This document shows positions 8,098 through 15,697 of a DNA stretch of 64,000 bases, piece after piece; within the stretch, counting starts at the first letter, position 1, and each line of letters opens with the position of its first letter. Origin of the DNA: CAZKUN01 sp964555935 (GTDB taxonomy: Bacteria; Armatimonadota; Zipacnadia; Zipacnadales; VGFC01); assembly GCA_964555935.1 (NCBI GenBank), contig CAZKUN010000004.1:1-64000 (forward strand), in the 5' to 3' direction. Both the position numbers and the translations under genes were made by a program. Below the pieces are notes generated by a model, which ran no database searches, was not told where the DNA came from, and worked only from the letters and a program-made list of their open reading frames with translations.

Positions 8098-9244
8098 GGG
8101 AGCTGCAACTCCAGAGAATCTCGGCCTGTTGGATCGCGGCACTCCGCCAGGTGAACCGGCCCACTCGTGCGGCTCCTCGCGCGACCAAGGCTTCGCGAGC
8201 TACCGGATCCGTCAGCAAGCCCACGACCGTCTCGGCCATGTCAGTGGCCGAGCGGGGATCGAACAGCGCGGCGGCGTCCCCGACCACTTCCGGCAGAGAC
8301 GCGGCGTCCGAGCAGGCCACGGCGGTCCCGCAGGCCATCGCCTCAAGCGGAGGCAGGCCGAAGCCCTCGAAGATTGAGGGGAACACGAAAAGATCGGCGG
8401 CCGAGTAGAGCGCCCGCAGCGTGGTATCCTCGGTCACGCCCCGCAGGATGAACGTTCGCCGACCCAACTGGTGTTCCTCCACTACGGGCTCTATGTCGGG
8501 GTAGAGCGACTTGTTGGCTCCGGACTTGCCGACGAGCACCAGCGCGTGGGGGACGGTGGGAGCGATCTCGGCGAAGGCCTCGATGAGACGGGGGATGTTC
8601 TTGCGGAAGTCGAACCCGCCCACGTAGAGCATGTAAGGGCGCGTCACCCCCAAAGACTCCAGCACCCGATCAGCCTCGGTATCGGGTACAGGCCCGAACA
8701 TGGGGTGAACGCCGATGGGCACGACACGCATCCGTTCCTCGAGACAGCCAAGGGTATCGACTATATCTCGCCGGGAGTACTCAGAGTCGGTCACCACGGC
8801 CGCTGCTCGGGATGTGTCGCGGCGCAGGCGCCACTCGAATGAGCGGCGCTCGCGCTCCGAATCAAAGAAACGCTCCGGGAAGCGCATCTGCGCGATATCG
8901 TGGAGGGTCATCACATACGGACGCGCCCCCCACAGCGGACCGTTGTTCGCGGGGAACCAGCAGACATCGGGCCGGAGCTTGCTGAAGGCCAGCGGGACGC
9001 GCCAACTTAGCCACGGGGTGCGAGGGATGCCGGTGGGGCGGATCCGTGTCCGAAGCGATTCGGGCAGATCCCACTGGCCAACCTCGGCGTTCGGGGCGAT
9101 TGGAATGAGGTCGAGATCTTCCCGGCCGGACATCTCGGCCAGCATGCTGGCAAGGTATCGCCCGGGCCCGCGGGAACTTGTGAGGGCGCTCGCATCCACG
9201 CCAACGCGCAGCTTGCGGGCACTGGCAACGGTCTGGGAGGGCAT
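8087..9244 (-). CDS. GT4 glycosyltransferase, mannosyltransferase-like
   Basis: A 385-residue GT4 protein. It begins KLRVGVDASALTSSRGPGRYL, has YVMTLHDIAQMRFPERF in the N-domain, then VTDSEYSRRDI, MLYVGGFDFRKNI and the donor-site FPSIFEGFGLPPLEAMACG, followed by SLPEVVGDAA. These match the WbaZ/MtfB-type mannosyltransferases. Three bases separate it from the upstream GT2 gene and it overlaps the polymerase gene downstream, so it is in the same minus-strand operon. Donor sugar is an inference only. Confidence 0.9.
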   Translation of the reverse strand: MPSQTVASARKLRVGVDASALTSSRGPGRYLASMLAEMSGREDLDLIPIAPNAEVGQWDLPESLRTRIRPTGIPRTPWLSWRVPLAFSKLRPDVCWFPANNGPLWGARPYVMTLHDIAQMRFPERFFDSERERRSFEWRLRRDTSRAAAVVTDSEYSRRDIVDTLGCLEERMRVVPIGVHPMFGPVPDTEADRVLESLGVTRPYMLYVGGFDFRKNIPRLIEAFAEIAPTVPHALVLVGKSGANKSLYPDIEPVVEEHQLGRRTFILRGVTEDTTLRALYSAADLFVFPSIFEGFGLPPLEAMACGTAVACSDAASLPEVVGDAAALFDPRSATDMAETVVGLLTDPVAREALVARGAARVGRFTWRSAAIQQAEILWSCSSHAG

Positions 9245-9247
9245 AGG

Positions 9248-10225
9248 TCAGGCCACCTCGCGGGCTGCTTCTCGGTAGGCGCGGCCGTAGCGATGGTATC
9301 CGGCCAGGTACAGAAAGCGGAGCGCGGGCTTGGTCAGGCCCAATGCCGCGCACGTGTGGAGACCCGCATCCAGGGCGAGTTTGGCCGGCCAGGCAAAGAA
9401 GAGGGCTTTGGCAATTGCCTTCGGCATGGCGTCGCGCCTGGCGGTCTCGTTGACGCCAGTGATCTCGTAGGGAATGTCGAGCTTCGCCGCGGCGTCGGGG
9501 TGAAGACGCAGTAGCCGGACCGCTGACCGACCGGCCTTCGCCTGTTTGCGAAGCAGGCCCTGAATCGACGCGTCCGTCCGATGATAGGCGAGGGCCCTCT
9601 CGGCTCTGACGAGCCGGACGCCCATCGCTTCGAGCCGGTAGCCCAGCTCGGTATCCTCGTAAGAATAGCCGGTGAACCCTTCATCGAAACGCACGCCACC
9701 CTCGAACACTGACCTCGGCAGCGAGACATTCCCGGTGCACAGATAGTTGCAGGGCAGCTCTTCGCCATACGACGCCATCTCGGAATCGATGCGCCTGAGG
9801 CGCTCATCGTAGCAGACCGTTGCCAGTTGCGAGTCATTCTCATCGGATGGCAGCATCCGGCCCATGACCGCCCACGGGCTCTCGCAGCCGTCGTGGGCCG
9901 CCCAGTGGGCATCGGCAAAGCCCGGCGTCACCCACATGTCGTCATCAAGCAGGCATACGATCGCTCCGCGGGCGGCGTTGATGCCCGCGTTCCTGGCCGA
10001 CGATCTCCCCTTGCTCGGATTGCGGATCGCCGCGAGGCCCTCGTGAAGCCTCGACTCAGCCTCGAGCCACTCCCACGTGCCGTCGTCAGACTGGTCATCG
10101 ATGACGATGACCTCGACGTCGCCCGCCTGGCATCGCTCGGCAAGCACCCGTCGCACGGTCTCGCGGAGGATATCCAAGCGGTTGTAAGTTGGGATGGCCA
10201 CGCTGATGGCCGTCAAAGTCGTCAC
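9248..10225 (-). CDS. GT2 glycosyltransferase
   Basis: A 325-residue family 2 glycosyltransferase. SVAIPTYNRLDIL, VIDDQSDDGTWEWL, RNPSKGRSSARNAG and the DXD-type LLDDDMWVTPGF are all present; FTGYSYEDTELGYRLEAMG is the acceptor/catalytic-base region. The C-terminal 80 residues are helical and basic with a short hydrophobic patch, probably membrane-associated. Its start overlaps the stop of the upstream GT4 gene by four bases, indicating translational coupling. Product sugar unknown. Confidence 0.89.
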   Translation of the reverse strand: MTTLTAISVAIPTYNRLDILRETVRRVLAERCQAGDVEVIVIDDQSDDGTWEWLEAESRLHEGLAAIRNPSKGRSSARNAGINAARGAIVCLLDDDMWVTPGFADAHWAAHDGCESPWAVMGRMLPSDENDSQLATVCYDERLRRIDSEMASYGEELPCNYLCTGNVSLPRSVFEGGVRFDEGFTGYSYEDTELGYRLEAMGVRLVRAERALAYHRTDASIQGLLRKQAKAGRSAVRLLRLHPDAAAKLDIPYEITGVNETARRDAMPKAIAKALFFAWPAKLALDAGLHTCAALGLTKPALRFLYLAGYHRYGRAYREAAREVA

Positions 10226-11316
10226 CTGTTTGCGCTCGCGACGCGCTCATAGAGCGCGAGTAGCTGGTCCACGTGGCGATCCCAGTTGAGCTCTCGCTCG
10301 ACCCGCGCTCGGGCATTCGCCCCCATCCGCAGGCGGAGCTGACGGTCCACCACGAGGCGCTCCAGCGCCTTCGCCAGAGCCTCGACGCCTCGGTTTGGCA
10401 CCAGGATGCCGGATTCCCCATCAACCACCGCTTCCTTCAGCCCGCCCGCCGCGAAGGCCACGACAGGCAGCCCCGCCCCCATCATCTCCAGCGGCACCAG
10501 CGGGAACGGGTCCTCGTAGACAGACGGGACGACTCCGATATCGGCCGAACGGAGTAGCTCCGGAAGATCCGCGTGGGCGATGTGGCCGATGAGTTTGACG
10601 GCCGGCACGCGCGCGGCCTTCTCTCGGACGCAGCGGTCGATTTCGTCTGACTCCTCGCGCCGATAGTGACTGAAAGCCGATCCGCCGAACAGGATCTCGA
10701 AGTCGCTCCGGCGTTGCGCGAGGATCGCGGCGGCGTCGAGCAGCTCGTAGACGCCCTTTTCCGGGAGCCACCCGGCATAGAAGATGATTCGGACCGGGGA
10801 CTTCTCCGGTCGTGGCTCCGATGGCGGACAGAATGCCGCGTGGTCGACTCCGTTGTAGATGACGTGCCTGTGCTCGTCGGGGAAGTCGGGGTAAAGCTCC
10901 TGGTGGTGCTCCATCACCCAACGGGCGCAGAAGACAAGATGGGCCTGGTGACAACGCTCGGCGAAGCGCCGGTAGAGCGGCATGCCATGCACGGCCATCC
11001 CGTGGAAGTGGATGACTGACTTCCGCGGATGCGTGAGCGCCAGGGCCGGCGTGTAGTGACCGTGGAACACATCGGCTTGGCGCTCGCGCCGGCCAAGGTT
11101 CCAATAGTACCCGAACTGAGTCAGCCTGCCGCGCCACCCAAAGTCTCTCAGATGACAGACGCCATCCATCTGACCAACCACCTGCGCCGCGTAGAGGTGG
11201 GCTGCGTACCCCCTTGCTCGCAGGACCCGCAGTTGGTTGAGTTCGACGACCTCCAGCCCTCCCGTGTGTTCGAGGTCCAGGGGGGCGGTAGGGGTCTGAA
11301 CGAGCGCGATCCTCAT
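10222..11316 (-). CDS. GT4 glycosyltransferase
   Basis: A 364-residue GT-B glycosyltransferase. The N-domain carries HTGGLEVVELNQLRVLRARG (glycine loop) and SVIHFHGMAVHG; the C-domain has FYAGWLPEKGVYELLDA, HIAHADLPELLRSADIGVVP and YEDPFPLVPLEMMGAGLPVV with the EX7E motif. It is coupled to the downstream GT2 gene by a four-base overlap and lies 18 bases below the GNAT gene. Fits the polysaccharide locus as a chain-elongating transferase; donor and linkage cannot be inferred. Confidence 0.9.
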   Translation of the reverse strand: MRIALVQTPTAPLDLEHTGGLEVVELNQLRVLRARGYAAHLYAAQVVGQMDGVCHLRDFGWRGRLTQFGYYWNLGRRERQADVFHGHYTPALALTHPRKSVIHFHGMAVHGMPLYRRFAERCHQAHLVFCARWVMEHHQELYPDFPDEHRHVIYNGVDHAAFCPPSEPRPEKSPVRIIFYAGWLPEKGVYELLDAAAILAQRRSDFEILFGGSAFSHYRREESDEIDRCVREKAARVPAVKLIGHIAHADLPELLRSADIGVVPSVYEDPFPLVPLEMMGAGLPVVAFAAGGLKEAVVDGESGILVPNRGVEALAKALERLVVDRQLRLRMGANARARVERELNWDRHVDQLLALYERVASANR

Positions 11317-11334
11317 TTGGAACCTCGGAGACTG

Positions 11335-12387
11335 CTATAGTCCGCAGGCGACATGGGCCATCTGTAGGTGCCAACCATCCTCGGCAAGCGCTGGGATATC
11401 ACCAATGTCACGCAACGCCCGAGCGACCAGCCTTTGCCGGCTATATAGGCCGAAGGGGTGCCAGGAATGCCGCCACCGCAGGAATGCCGACTTCCGAAGG
11501 TGGCGCTCGGGAGCGGGGCACCCCATAAGGTAGGCGTGGACATCGCCCGCGCCGCCGTCGCGAGCCGTTTCAAGAGCGGCCGCTATCGCCGCGCGCCAAG
11601 AATCATCCGAGTCGGACGCCAACATCAGGACGAGGTTCTGCCCGCGCGTGATGATGCCGGCCGTCGGCTGGTCTCCGCCAACGAGTCTCACATCGTACGG
11701 GTGCCATGGGTGGCGGCGGAACCGCCAGTCCAGGAACTCAGGCGACGGCACCACGTGCAGGCGGGGCCCAACGCCCAACGCCAGGTCGCCGGCAAGAACG
11801 GCGAGATCCGCCGGATCGCTCGTGGTTCGGACGGATAGACCGTCCAGCATCCCCCGAAGTCTTCGCCTCCCGCCGAGCCACTCGGCCAGACATCCGGCCC
11901 CGGTCAGCAAGCCACGCCGGATGTGGGTGGCGCCCGGATGACTGACGCCAGTGGGCGTGACCCAGTAAGGCACGTCTGTCACGTGGCGGTACCCCAGCTT
12001 GCCCGTGTAGGCGCCGTGCGACATCGGGCTGGTGAACGCCCAGGCGATGTGGCCACCACGGTCCGCCATGTGGTCGACGAGCGCCGCACCAAGCGCGGCA
12101 AACACGCCTCGACCGCGGTAATCGGCGTCGACGTAGGAGTCCACGCCCTGATAGGTCAGCAACTCCTGGTCGCCGGCCAACATCGCGAAGGGGATCGCGC
12201 CGACGACGCCGATCACCCTCCCCCCCGCCTCGGCAACGAGGACGATGCCCTTGCCTGGGGGGGCGTCGCGGTAGCGCCAGTCCCAGAATTCCCTATCGAA
12301 GCGTGGCAGGTTCAAGCCCCGAGCAAGCAGGTCGAGGGCTTGCGCTTCGTGGGCATCTGTCGCCTCGCGGATCCGCCAGTCGGCCAT
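11335..12387 (-). CDS. GNAT family N-acetyltransferase, Eis-like two-domain form
   Basis: A 350-residue protein whose N-terminal half is a GNAT domain: IREATDAHEAQALDLL, VLVAEAGGRVIGVVG and the acetyl-CoA loop YRGRGVFAAL at about residues 90-100, followed by SPMSHGAYTGKLGYRHV. The second half is a further domain ending near the C-terminus, an arrangement like Acetyltransf_9/Eis-type proteins. Likely acylates an amino-sugar or aminoacyl group in this pathway. It is between a second GNAT-fold gene and a glycosyltransferase in the same minus-strand operon. Substrate unknown. Confidence 0.8.
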   Translation of the reverse strand: MADWRIREATDAHEAQALDLLARGLNLPRFDREFWDWRYRDAPPGKGIVLVAEAGGRVIGVVGAIPFAMLAGDQELLTYQGVDSYVDADYRGRGVFAALGAALVDHMADRGGHIAWAFTSPMSHGAYTGKLGYRHVTDVPYWVTPTGVSHPGATHIRRGLLTGAGCLAEWLGGRRRLRGMLDGLSVRTTSDPADLAVLAGDLALGVGPRLHVVPSPEFLDWRFRRHPWHPYDVRLVGGDQPTAGIITRGQNLVLMLASDSDDSWRAAIAAALETARDGGAGDVHAYLMGCPAPERHLRKSAFLRWRHSWHPFGLYSRQRLVARALRDIGDIPALAEDGWHLQMAHVACGL

Positions 12388-12404
12388 CCGGTGACACGCG
12401 CTTT

Positions 12405-13478
12405 CTACTGGTCTGCTGACTCAAGGACTGCGAGCATCCTGGCGTACCTCGGCTTGCGGCAGACCATGAGATCGATGTTGTGGCGACACCGACGGGTGAA
12501 GTGGAATTTGTACGGTTCCATCCCGCGCATCAGGTCAATCTCACGCCATCCGTGCTCGATGCCATGCTCCACCAGGCGCATGAGCGCCTGGCTCCCGACT
12601 GAGTAGCGCTCAAATTCGGGGCCAGCGCCGGGAAGGTAGTCGTACATTACGCCATCGCCCAAGAATCCGTAGATGCACGCGATGTCTTGCCCGCCGACCG
12701 ATAGCATGAGCAACACGGGCGGCGCGTCGGCCGGCATCGCCGGAACGAGCGAGCGGTGAAACCCGCGTAGTTGCTCCGTGTGGAGCGCGGCCGATCCCCC
12801 CCGCCCCTCCCAACTGGACTCGTGGAGGCGCAGGAACACGTCTACATCGGCGTCGGTGACCTCGGCGCCCACAGCGACGCGCACGGTCGGCTCGCCATGG
12901 TGTTTCGCCAGATTGCGCCACTTCTGGCCCATCTTGCGGCGCACCGATCCCGACAGGTCCGCCAGGAAGCTGTCCAGGTCGCCAGGCAACTTGATGAACG
13001 GGCATGGCGTGCCGACGTGGCCGCTGACGCAGAGACCGGACTGCCTGGCCAGCACCGGCACGAGTTCGTTGGTGGCGGAGTCCGCATGGATCCCCCGCAG
13101 CACCAGCGCGTCCCACCCGTCCAGCTCGTCGGTCAGCCACTCCAGCAGGGCCCGCCACACGTCCCACTCGCGCCCCGCTTCGACGAGGACATCGCGGTAA
13201 TCGGCCGGAGCCCCGTGAGCGAACTGCAGCTCCCGCAGGACGGGAATCCCCTTCACGCGCAGCCGGTCCCTGTGGAGAGGAGCCACCCCCACGAGCCGGC
13301 CGCCGTCGCGAATGGCAAGGGTGATTCTGTCTGCCTCCTCGCCGGATGCTCCCCACCAAGTGCTGACCCAGGCATGAGTCAGGAAGGGCAGCCCGAGGCG
13401 GCAGCGGCCAAACAGGTCATTCCACTCCTCTTCCAGGTCCGAGAAGCTGCCAACATCGGTGATGACATCAATGTCCAT
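12405..13478 (-). CDS. CelD/BcsL-type GNAT-fold protein (Acetyltransf_6)
   Basis: A 357-residue member of the CelD/FemAB-related family often found in exopolysaccharide operons. It has the N-terminal FSDLEEEWNDLFGRC and PFLTHAWVSTWW, the middle SGSVRRKMGQKWRNLAKHHG segment matching the lipid-II/acyl-donor region, and the C-terminal IDLMRGMEPYKFHFTRR block that is diagnostic for this family. It overlaps the deacetylase gene by 11 bases. Function in such loci is thought to be glycan acylation; that is family knowledge, not shown here. A second FemAB-like gene is at 5640-6686. Confidence 0.83.
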   Translation of the reverse strand: MDIDVITDVGSFSDLEEEWNDLFGRCRLGLPFLTHAWVSTWWGASGEEADRITLAIRDGGRLVGVAPLHRDRLRVKGIPVLRELQFAHGAPADYRDVLVEAGREWDVWRALLEWLTDELDGWDALVLRGIHADSATNELVPVLARQSGLCVSGHVGTPCPFIKLPGDLDSFLADLSGSVRRKMGQKWRNLAKHHGEPTVRVAVGAEVTDADVDVFLRLHESSWEGRGGSAALHTEQLRGFHRSLVPAMPADAPPVLLMLSVGGQDIACIYGFLGDGVMYDYLPGAGPEFERYSVGSQALMRLVEHGIEHGWREIDLMRGMEPYKFHFTRRCRHNIDLMVCRKPRYARMLAVLESADQ

Positions 13479-14220
13479 CGCGCCGACTCCGTATCCGACT
13501 CAGATACCATCGCGCCTCTCTGGCGAGCTTGCTGGTGTAGCATCGGAAGCCGTACCAGCCGCGTGCCTTGGCGGCGAAGCGCGCGGGGCCATCGCTCTCG
13601 ACTATGGGAACGCGGTGCAACATGAACGGATCAGTCGTCGGCGTGTTGACGCCCCAGGTCGCCGCGAGAACGGCGCGGCTATAGCCGGCTCGCATCAGGG
13701 CGTCCGAAGAGTCGCTACCCGTGTATCCATAAGGGTACGCGAAACTCGATACCTCGCGCTCGATTCGCGCCTCAATGTCTGCCTTCGAGTCGACCAGTTC
13801 CTCCTCGACCCGAGCCGCCCCGGCGTCGCGAAGGTCGAGGTGCGTCTGCGTGTGGGAGGCAATCTCGATGCCCTCACCGGCCATCTCGCGGACTTGCGGC
13901 CAGCTAAGCATGGGCGCGTCCGGTTCGTCGTGCCATTCGGCCATCCCGCCGACGGCCCCGGACACCAGAAACAGCGTGGCCGCGAGCCCGTGGCGCCTCA
14001 GGATGGGCAACGCGTGCGTGTGGTTGTCGACAAAGCCGTCGTCAAGGGTCAGCACGACGGAGCGCGTGCTAAAGCCTTCGACCGCCGCTTCCTCGAGGGT
14101 CAGCACGGGCCGGCCGCATCCGGCCAGCCACTCCATCTGCCTCTCGAAGGTGGACGGGCACACGTTGAGGGGGCCAGGTTGCTCGCAGACCCGATGATAC
14201 ATGAGCGCGATGGACGCCAT
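13468..14220 (-). CDS. Polysaccharide deacetylase (NodB-like, CE4)
   Basis: A 250-residue complete CE4 protein: MASIALMYHRVCEQPGPLNV, then LTLDDGFVDN (motif 1, catalytic Asp plus metal Asp), EIASHTQTHLDL (metal His pair) and FAYPYGYTGSDS. No signal peptide or membrane helix is obvious, so it may act on a cytoplasmic lipid-linked intermediate or be exported unconventionally. The reading frame stays open to 14568, but the upstream part is low-complexity and the conserved MYHRV block starts at 14220. First gene of the minus-strand block; the 240 bases upstream separate it from a divergent glycosyltransferase and should hold both promoters. Confidence 0.88.
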   Translation of the reverse strand: MASIALMYHRVCEQPGPLNVCPSTFERQMEWLAGCGRPVLTLEEAAVEGFSTRSVVLTLDDGFVDNHTHALPILRRHGLAATLFLVSGAVGGMAEWHDEPDAPMLSWPQVREMAGEGIEIASHTQTHLDLRDAGAARVEEELVDSKADIEARIEREVSSFAYPYGYTGSDSSDALMRAGYSRAVLAATWGVNTPTTDPFMLHRVPIVESDGPARFAAKARGWYGFRCYTSKLAREARWYLSRIRSRRDGH

Positions 14221-14460
14221 CCTGATAGCAAGGCCGCCTTGTCGCCGGTGGGAATCGCGATTAACTGCGTAGTCACCTCTGAGTTCGACCTGCGGACTGG
14301 GGGTACCTTGCCCGAGGCCCAAAGGCAGGGCCACTCCCGTCGCGTCCGACTTCGACACTCGCGCGTGTAGGTTTCGGGAGCTTGATAGGCGAAGCATCGC
14401 GACAGATGGCTGATCGATCAGCAGACCACGCGGGGAGACGGGGCAAATGAGACCAGGCCC

Positions 14461-15675
14461 ATGCGGATACTGACAATTGCCGCGAGCCTCCCGGCCCCAG
14501 GGGCGCCGGCGTATGGGGTGGATGCGGTGTTCGCCCCCATTGTGCGGCATCTGGTGGACGCGGGGCACGACGTTTGGGTGTTGACGGTCGAGTCGGCGTC
14601 GGTCCCCTCAGCTGGCGCGCCGACAGTGTGGCCTTGGTTGATCCGGGATTGCCCGGACCCCGACGTGCTCCCCGCCCAGTGGACCGCCACGCACAAGCTG
14701 CAGTACCTCTGGAAGATGCGTCGCAACTATCGCGCGACGCGGCGGGCGCTTCGTCTATCCAAGCCCGACGTGGTTTACTACAGCGATCTGGGGCTACTGA
14801 CCGCAGCGCCCGTCGGCGCGGTGGAGGACGCGGGTCATCCTGGAGTGTTCCACGCGCACGACTGGTATGCGCTCGATCTGCTGGAGGGCGCGCGGCAGCC
14901 GACTCCCGACGGAGGCGTGAAGGGGATGGTCCTGAGCTGGGCGCAGCGCGGCCGGCGACCGGTAACCATCGGAGGGGCGCGGCTGCTGGCTAACAGTCAC
15001 TACGTGATGGACCGGTACGTGGAGGCCGGATGGCTGCCCGAGATGGCTATGCTCGTGTACAACGGAATCGGCGACCAGTTCTTCGTCGAGCGGCAAAGGG
15101 ATGAGCCGCAACAACGGTCCGTACTTTTCGCCGGCCGGTGCGTTCCCGACAAGGGCCTGCACGTGGCTGTTGAGGCGCTCGGGAACGTGGTTGCGCGCCA
15201 CAGTGACGTTGAGTTGCACGCCATCGGCACCTTCCGCGATGATGCCTACCGCCGGACGGTGGAGGCAGCGGCCAAAGCGCACGGTGTGGCGGATCGCCTG
15301 GTGTTTCGCGGGTACGTGCCGAGAGACGACATGCCGGCCGAGTATTCCCGCCACCTGTGCACGGTCGTGCCCTCGCTCTGGGATGAACCCTTCGGACTCG
15401 TCTCAGTGGAGTCCCAGGCGGCGGGCACGCCGGCCATCGTGTCGCGCAGAGGCGGTTTGCCGGAGACGGTGCGAGACGGGGAGACCGGCATTGCCGTGGA
15501 GCCTGGCGACGCGACCGCTCTGGCGGAGGCCATTGGACGGTTGCTCTCGGATGGGGCGCTGTGGGGACACATGAGCCGAGCGGGCGCCGAGTTCGTGCGG
15601 GACCAGTTCCGGATCGAGGACACATGCGCTCGCGTCGAACAACACCTGCGGGCAGCCGCGGATGCGGGAGCGTGA
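14461..15675 (+). CDS. GT4 glycosyltransferase
   Basis: A 404-residue GT4 protein: MRILTIAASLPAPGAPAYGV, HAHDWYALDLL, NSHYVMDRYVEAGW, VLFAGRCVPDKGLHVAVEAL, then SLWDEPFGLVSVESQAAGTP with the glutamate pair, and GGLPETVRDGETG. This resembles the WcaL/WbnK-like branch. It is transcribed alone, diverging from the deacetylase block and convergent with the nucleotidyltransferase-kinase gene, 22 bases from that gene's end. Donor unknown. Confidence 0.89.
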   Translation: MRILTIAASLPAPGAPAYGVDAVFAPIVRHLVDAGHDVWVLTVESASVPSAGAPTVWPWLIRDCPDPDVLPAQWTATHKLQYLWKMRRNYRATRRALRLSKPDVVYYSDLGLLTAAPVGAVEDAGHPGVFHAHDWYALDLLEGARQPTPDGGVKGMVLSWAQRGRRPVTIGGARLLANSHYVMDRYVEAGWLPEMAMLVYNGIGDQFFVERQRDEPQQRSVLFAGRCVPDKGLHVAVEALGNVVARHSDVELHAIGTFRDDAYRRTVEAAAKAHGVADRLVFRGYVPRDDMPAEYSRHLCTVVPSLWDEPFGLVSVESQAAGTPAIVSRRGGLPETVRDGETGIAVEPGDATALAEAIGRLLSDGALWGHMSRAGAEFVRDQFRIEDTCARVEQHLRAAADAGA

Positions 15676-15697
15676 ATCTACCCACGCATCCGCCCGC

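Noticed and set aside
13459..14370. 303-codon open frame on the plus strand
   Set aside because: Antisense to the well-supported polysaccharide deacetylase.
14221..14568. Upstream extension of the deacetylase frame
   Set aside because: Encodes low-complexity sequence before the conserved MYHRV start and would overlap the divergent glycosyltransferase gene.
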